Source of the DNA: Halobacillus_A sp043497005
GTDB lineage: Bacteria > Bacillota > Bacilli > Bacillales > Halobacillaceae
DNA: 64,000 nucleotides
Direction: 5' to 3'
Assembly: GCF_043497005.1 (NCBI RefSeq)
Contig: NZ_JBIEKE010000001.1
Span: 1,240,001 to 1,304,000 of the forward strand
The translations under genes were made by a program, and so were the position numbers. Of this stretch, positions 61,535 through 64,000 are shown in pieces (the stretch's first letter is position 1; each line of letters begins with the position of its first letter). The notes below the pieces were generated by a model. That model did no database searches, was not told where the DNA came from, and saw only the letters and a program-made list of their open reading frames with translations.

Positions 61535-62410
61535 ATGCGGGTAACACAAGGAATGCTTTCAAATAATATGCTGCGGAACTTAAGCAACAGCTACGGAGAA
61601 CTGGGAAAGTACCAGGAGCAGCTGTCTACGGGTAAAAAAATCAGTAAGCCATCCCAGGATCCAGTCGTCGCGATGAAGGGAATGAATTATCGTTCCCAGG
61701 TCGGACAGGTGGAGCAGTTTCAGCGTAACATTGGCGAGGTTCATAACTGGATGGATAACAGCGACTCGGCTTTAGACGAAGGAACGCAGGCAATTCAAAG
61801 GATTCGTGAATTAAATGTCCAGGCAAGTAACGGTACATATAGTGACAGTGAACGGGCGGATGTCGCGAAAGAAGTGCGTCAGTTGAAGGAGCACTTAGGT
61901 GAAATTGCCAATACTGAGGTAAACGGTAAATATATTTTTAACGGAGAAAATACAACCGAAAAACCTGTGAATATGGATGATTTTACGATTAATTCGAATG
62001 ATTCTCCTGTAGAGCTGGAAGTTTCCCCCGGAGTGAAGCTGCAGGCTAATGTAACGCCGAGTTCTGTTTTTAACGATGATTTATTTGCTGATATTGAAAA
62101 ATTTGCTTCGGATTTAGAAAACGGGGCAAGCGAAGACGAGTTAGGAAGCAGCCTCAGTCAATTTGATGAGCACGTAAGCAGCTTCGTCGGTGAGCGGGCC
62201 GACTTAGGTGCAAGAATGAACCGTGTGGAGCTGATTGAAGATCGTTTAGGTACTCAGGAAGAAAGTGCAAAGCGTATGATGTCAGATAACGAAGATGCCG
62301 AAATTGAAAAAGTGATCACTGATTTAAAAACGCAGGAAAGTATCCACCGGGCCGCAATGGGTGTCGGCGCCCGCATAATGCAGCCATCATTGATGGACTT
62401 TCTGAAGTAA
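61535..62410 (+). CDS. flgL: Flagellar hook-associated protein 3 (FlgL)
   Basis: A 291-residue junction protein with flagellin-like ends: RVTQGMLSNNMLRNLSNSYG, the STGKKISKPSQDPVVAM block, and a C-terminal helix ending in MQPSLMDFLK. It follows flgK by 11 bp. Confidence 0.97.
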   Translation: MRVTQGMLSNNMLRNLSNSYGELGKYQEQLSTGKKISKPSQDPVVAMKGMNYRSQVGQVEQFQRNIGEVHNWMDNSDSALDEGTQAIQRIRELNVQASNGTYSDSERADVAKEVRQLKEHLGEIANTEVNGKYIFNGENTTEKPVNMDDFTINSNDSPVELEVSPGVKLQANVTPSSVFNDDLFADIEKFASDLENGASEDELGSSLSQFDEHVSSFVGERADLGARMNRVELIEDRLGTQEESAKRMMSDNEDAEIEKVITDLKTQESIHRAAMGVGARIMQPSLMDFLK

Positions 62411-62425
62411 TAAAGAGAACAGGAG

Positions 62426-62449
62426 AATCCAGTGCAAGCTGGATTTTTT
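62426..62449 (+). terminator. Small terminator-like hairpin between flgL and yviE
   Basis: AATCCAG-tgcaag-CTGGATT followed by TTTTTC. It may attenuate transcription into the downstream regulatory genes. Confidence 0.55.
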
Positions 62450-62468
62450 CCTTTGAGGAGGTTTTCTT

Positions 62469-63020
62469 ATGAATGTACCTCAAATACAAATTCAATCAAC
62501 ACCGGCCAGGCTTGGACTAACTATTAATAAAGGAAAGCAGACAATCCGCCAGCCGCAGGCCCAGCAGTCGATACAGCAGCCACAGGCGGAGATGACGATT
62601 AAACAGCGGCCCGGCCAGCTGACGATTGATCAAACGAAGGCCTGGCATAATATTGATTTAAAAAGTATAGCTCTGCGAACTGAGGAAACAGCTCAGGTCG
62701 GGGAACAGAAGTGGATGGAAGGATTAGCGCGGATGGCTTCTGAAGGAGATGAGCTGATGAGGATTGAGCAGGGCGGCAACCCGATTGCTGCTCAAGCCGA
62801 AAGGAATGCAGGCTTTGAATTTGATATTCAGCCCGGCGGACGCCCGAGTTATGATCTTGTTGACCTTTCCTATCAGCCGGGGGAGGCAGAAATTAATGTA
62901 GAGCCGCGGGAGCCCATTATTAATACCGTGAAGCAGGACCCTGAAACTTCTTTTTCACCTGGAAATGTAAGCAGTTATGTGGAGCAGTATCCAGATTTGA
63001 AAATTGATTGGAAAGTGTAA
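62469..63020 (+). CDS. yviE: YviE-family protein (DUF6470)
   Basis: A 183-residue protein of the YviE family found between flgL and fliW. Repeats of the type PQAQQSIQQPQAEMTI near the N-terminus give a Gln/Pro-rich beta pattern. Function unknown, but always tied to the flagellar cluster. GAGGAGG precedes the ATG. Confidence 0.88.
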   Translation: MNVPQIQIQSTPARLGLTINKGKQTIRQPQAQQSIQQPQAEMTIKQRPGQLTIDQTKAWHNIDLKSIALRTEETAQVGEQKWMEGLARMASEGDELMRIEQGGNPIAAQAERNAGFEFDIQPGGRPSYDLVDLSYQPGEAEINVEPREPIINTVKQDPETSFSPGNVSSYVEQYPDLKIDWKV

Positions 63021-63035
63021 GGAAAGGAGAAGACA

Positions 63036-63488
63036 ATGAAAATACATACGAAATATTTTGGCGAGATGGATGTAATGAAAGAAGAGTTCTTAGACTTTAC
63101 GCAGGGACTTCCCGGATTTGAAAGCTATCATTCCTTTGTCCTGCTGCCGGTGGATGAGGAAGGACTTTATTTAGCATTGCAGTCGGTGGAGGAAGCGGCA
63201 GTGGCTTTAATTGTGACGAACCCTTATCTTTTTTATAAACAGTATGAGTTTGAATTAGGCGAAAAATCACTATCGGATTTAGAGATCAACAAACCCGAAG
63301 ATGTCGCTGTTTATAGTGTAATTACGTTAAAAGAACCATTTGCAGACTCTACACTCAATTTACAGGCTCCGATTGTAGTCAATGTGGAGAAGAAACTAGG
63401 TAAGCAAGTCATTTTACACGACACAGACTATCAAACGAAGCATCCTCTACTGCAAGCGCAAGGCGGTGAAGCTCATGCTCGTCCTTAA
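63036..63488 (+). CDS. fliW: Flagellar assembly factor FliW
   Basis: A 150-residue beta-barrel protein that binds CsrA and flagellin. The opening ITFPQGLPGFE-type block is here DFTQGLPGFESYHSFVLLPV. When flagellin is exported, freed FliW inhibits CsrA and lets hag be translated. Its 3' end overlaps csrA by 14 bp. Confidence 0.96.
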   Translation: MKIHTKYFGEMDVMKEEFLDFTQGLPGFESYHSFVLLPVDEEGLYLALQSVEEAAVALIVTNPYLFYKQYEFELGEKSLSDLEINKPEDVAVYSVITLKEPFADSTLNLQAPIVVNVEKKLGKQVILHDTDYQTKHPLLQAQGGEAHARP

Positions 63489-63702
63489 CCGCAAGTCTGG
63501 AGAATCTGTACGAATCGGTGATGAAATTTCAGTGAAAATTGTTTCTGTAGAAGGCGGACAGGTGAAGCTTGGAATAGAAGCGCCTAAACATGTCGACATT
63601 CATCGTCAGGAAGTGTATGTATCAATTAAAGAAGAGAATGCGGAAGCGGCAGTTTTTAACGAAAATATACTGGATATGCTAAAAAATACAAAAAACAATT
63701 AA
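63475..63702 (+). CDS. csrA: Carbon storage regulator CsrA
   Basis: A 75-residue RNA-binding protein (MLVLNRKSGESVRIGDEI, then VKLGIEAPKHVDIHRQEVY). ATG 63475 matches the universal MLVL start; AAGGCGGTG lies upstream. In B. subtilis it represses hag translation. It overlaps fliW. Confidence 0.97.
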   Translation: MLVLNRKSGESVRIGDEISVKIVSVEGGQVKLGIEAPKHVDIHRQEVYVSIKEENAEAAVFNENILDMLKNTKNN

Positions 63703-63726
63703 ACTATCATACTAGTCGGTCGATAT
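63700..63726 (+). promoter_or_regulatory. Sigma-D promoter of hag
   Basis: TAAA (63700-63703), exactly 15 bp, then GTCGATAT (63719-63726) differs from the sigma-D consensus TAAA-N15-GCCGATAT at one position. It overlaps the csrA stop codon. Confidence 0.82.
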
Positions 63727-63775
63727 AAGTAATGTAACGCATTACAAAAGTCGGCCGGCTATTTGTTTTGTACTT

Positions 63776-63820
63776 AAGAATTTCACAAGGACGTGAAATG
63801 ACTTACACATTCAAGGAGGA
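63776..63820 (+). promoter_or_regulatory. CsrA binding sites in the hag leader
   Basis: TTTCAC-AAGGAC-GTGAAA (63781-63798) is a perfect 6-bp stem with GGA in the hexaloop, matching the preferred CsrA site (ACAAGGACGT). A second GGA lies in the Shine-Dalgarno TCAAGGAGGA. This two-site layout is that of the B. subtilis hag leader. Confidence 0.82.
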
Positions 63821-63828
63821 ATTATAAA

Positions 63829-64000
63829 ATGAGAATTAATCACAACATTGCGGCGTTAAACACGCACCGTCAAATGGGCGAAGCAAACAAAGGGCAACAG
63901 AACTCTATGGAGAAGTTATCTTCTGGTCTTCGTATTAACAAAGCTGGAGACGATGCAGCTGGTCTTGCGATCTCTGAGAAAATGCGTGGGCAGATTCGCG
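63829..64000 (+). CDS. hag: Flagellin (3' end outside window)
   Basis: The first 57 codons of flagellin: RINHNIAALNTHRQMGEANK, SMEKLSSGLRINKAGDDAAG and LAISEKMRGQIR, the conserved N-terminal D0/D1 region. AAGGAGG lies 9 bp upstream. Truncated by the window edge. Expression is set by the sigma-D promoter and CsrA sites above. Confidence 0.97.
   Translation, partial: MRINHNIAALNTHRQMGEANKGQQNSMEKLSSGLRINKAGDDAAGLAISEKMRGQIR

Overview
The window reads as a chromosome segment of a low-G+C Gram-positive endospore-former of the Bacillaceae. A moderately halophilic relative such as Halobacillus is my best guess, from overall protein resemblance, sodium-coupled transport and acidic secreted proteins; this is inference. 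The strongest anchor is gene order at the right end: yvyE, an LCP gene, degS-degU, degV, comFA-comFC, yvyF, flgM, flgN, flgK, flgL, yviE, fliW, csrA, hag follows the Bacillus subtilis order, with comFB missing. No rRNA, tRNA, CRISPR array, transposase or prophage was seen.

Layout. 1-3.0 kb: end of galT and a GH42 beta-galactosidase. 3.2-9.3 kb: DsbA/FrnE-type thiol oxidoreductase, a large secreted multidomain nuclease, and a divergent MurR-like regulator/amino-sugar kinase pair. 9.4-12.8 kb: sodium:solute (acetate-type) symporter operon and an AEC transporter. 12.8-14.7 kb: a small accessory island with two divergent small sigma-70-like genes and an HTH gene broken by a stop codon. 14.8-18.1 kb: hom-thrC-thrB. 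18.4-23 kb: small regulators, including a SinR-like HTH protein lacking the SinR C-terminal domain, two SinI-like microproteins, an AraC-type regulator and a VanZ-family protein. 23-47.2 kb: cell-envelope polymers: phosphoglucomutase, two TagO-type initiating transferases, tagD/tagB, two TagF-type polymerases, tagGH export genes, a multi-SH3 glucosaminidase, a flippase-ligase-glycosyltransferase set, TagA, and a TkmA/PtkA-type tyrosine kinase pair. 47.2-49.6 kb: a YkvS-like gene, a c-di-GMP-I (GEMM-I) riboswitch directly ahead of a third SinI-like microprotein, and a TcaA-family membrane protein. 49.9-64 kb: amino acid permease, LCP, YvyE, DegSU, DegV, late competence genes and the flagellar hook-filament/flagellin operon, cut off inside hag.

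The common theme is the choice between motility and surface polymer or biofilm life. Teichoic acid and exopolysaccharide synthesis, DegSU, the FlgM/FliW/CsrA/flagellin loop and several SinR/SinI-type parts sit in one 45 kb stretch. The most notable signal is a c-di-GMP aptamer placed to control a SinI-family antirepressor. A second SinI-like gene has a leader that can fold into two mutually exclusive hairpins, one of which hides its ribosome binding site. A dispersed composite repeat of about 130-200 bp, centred on a long hairpin, occurs five times at gene ends.
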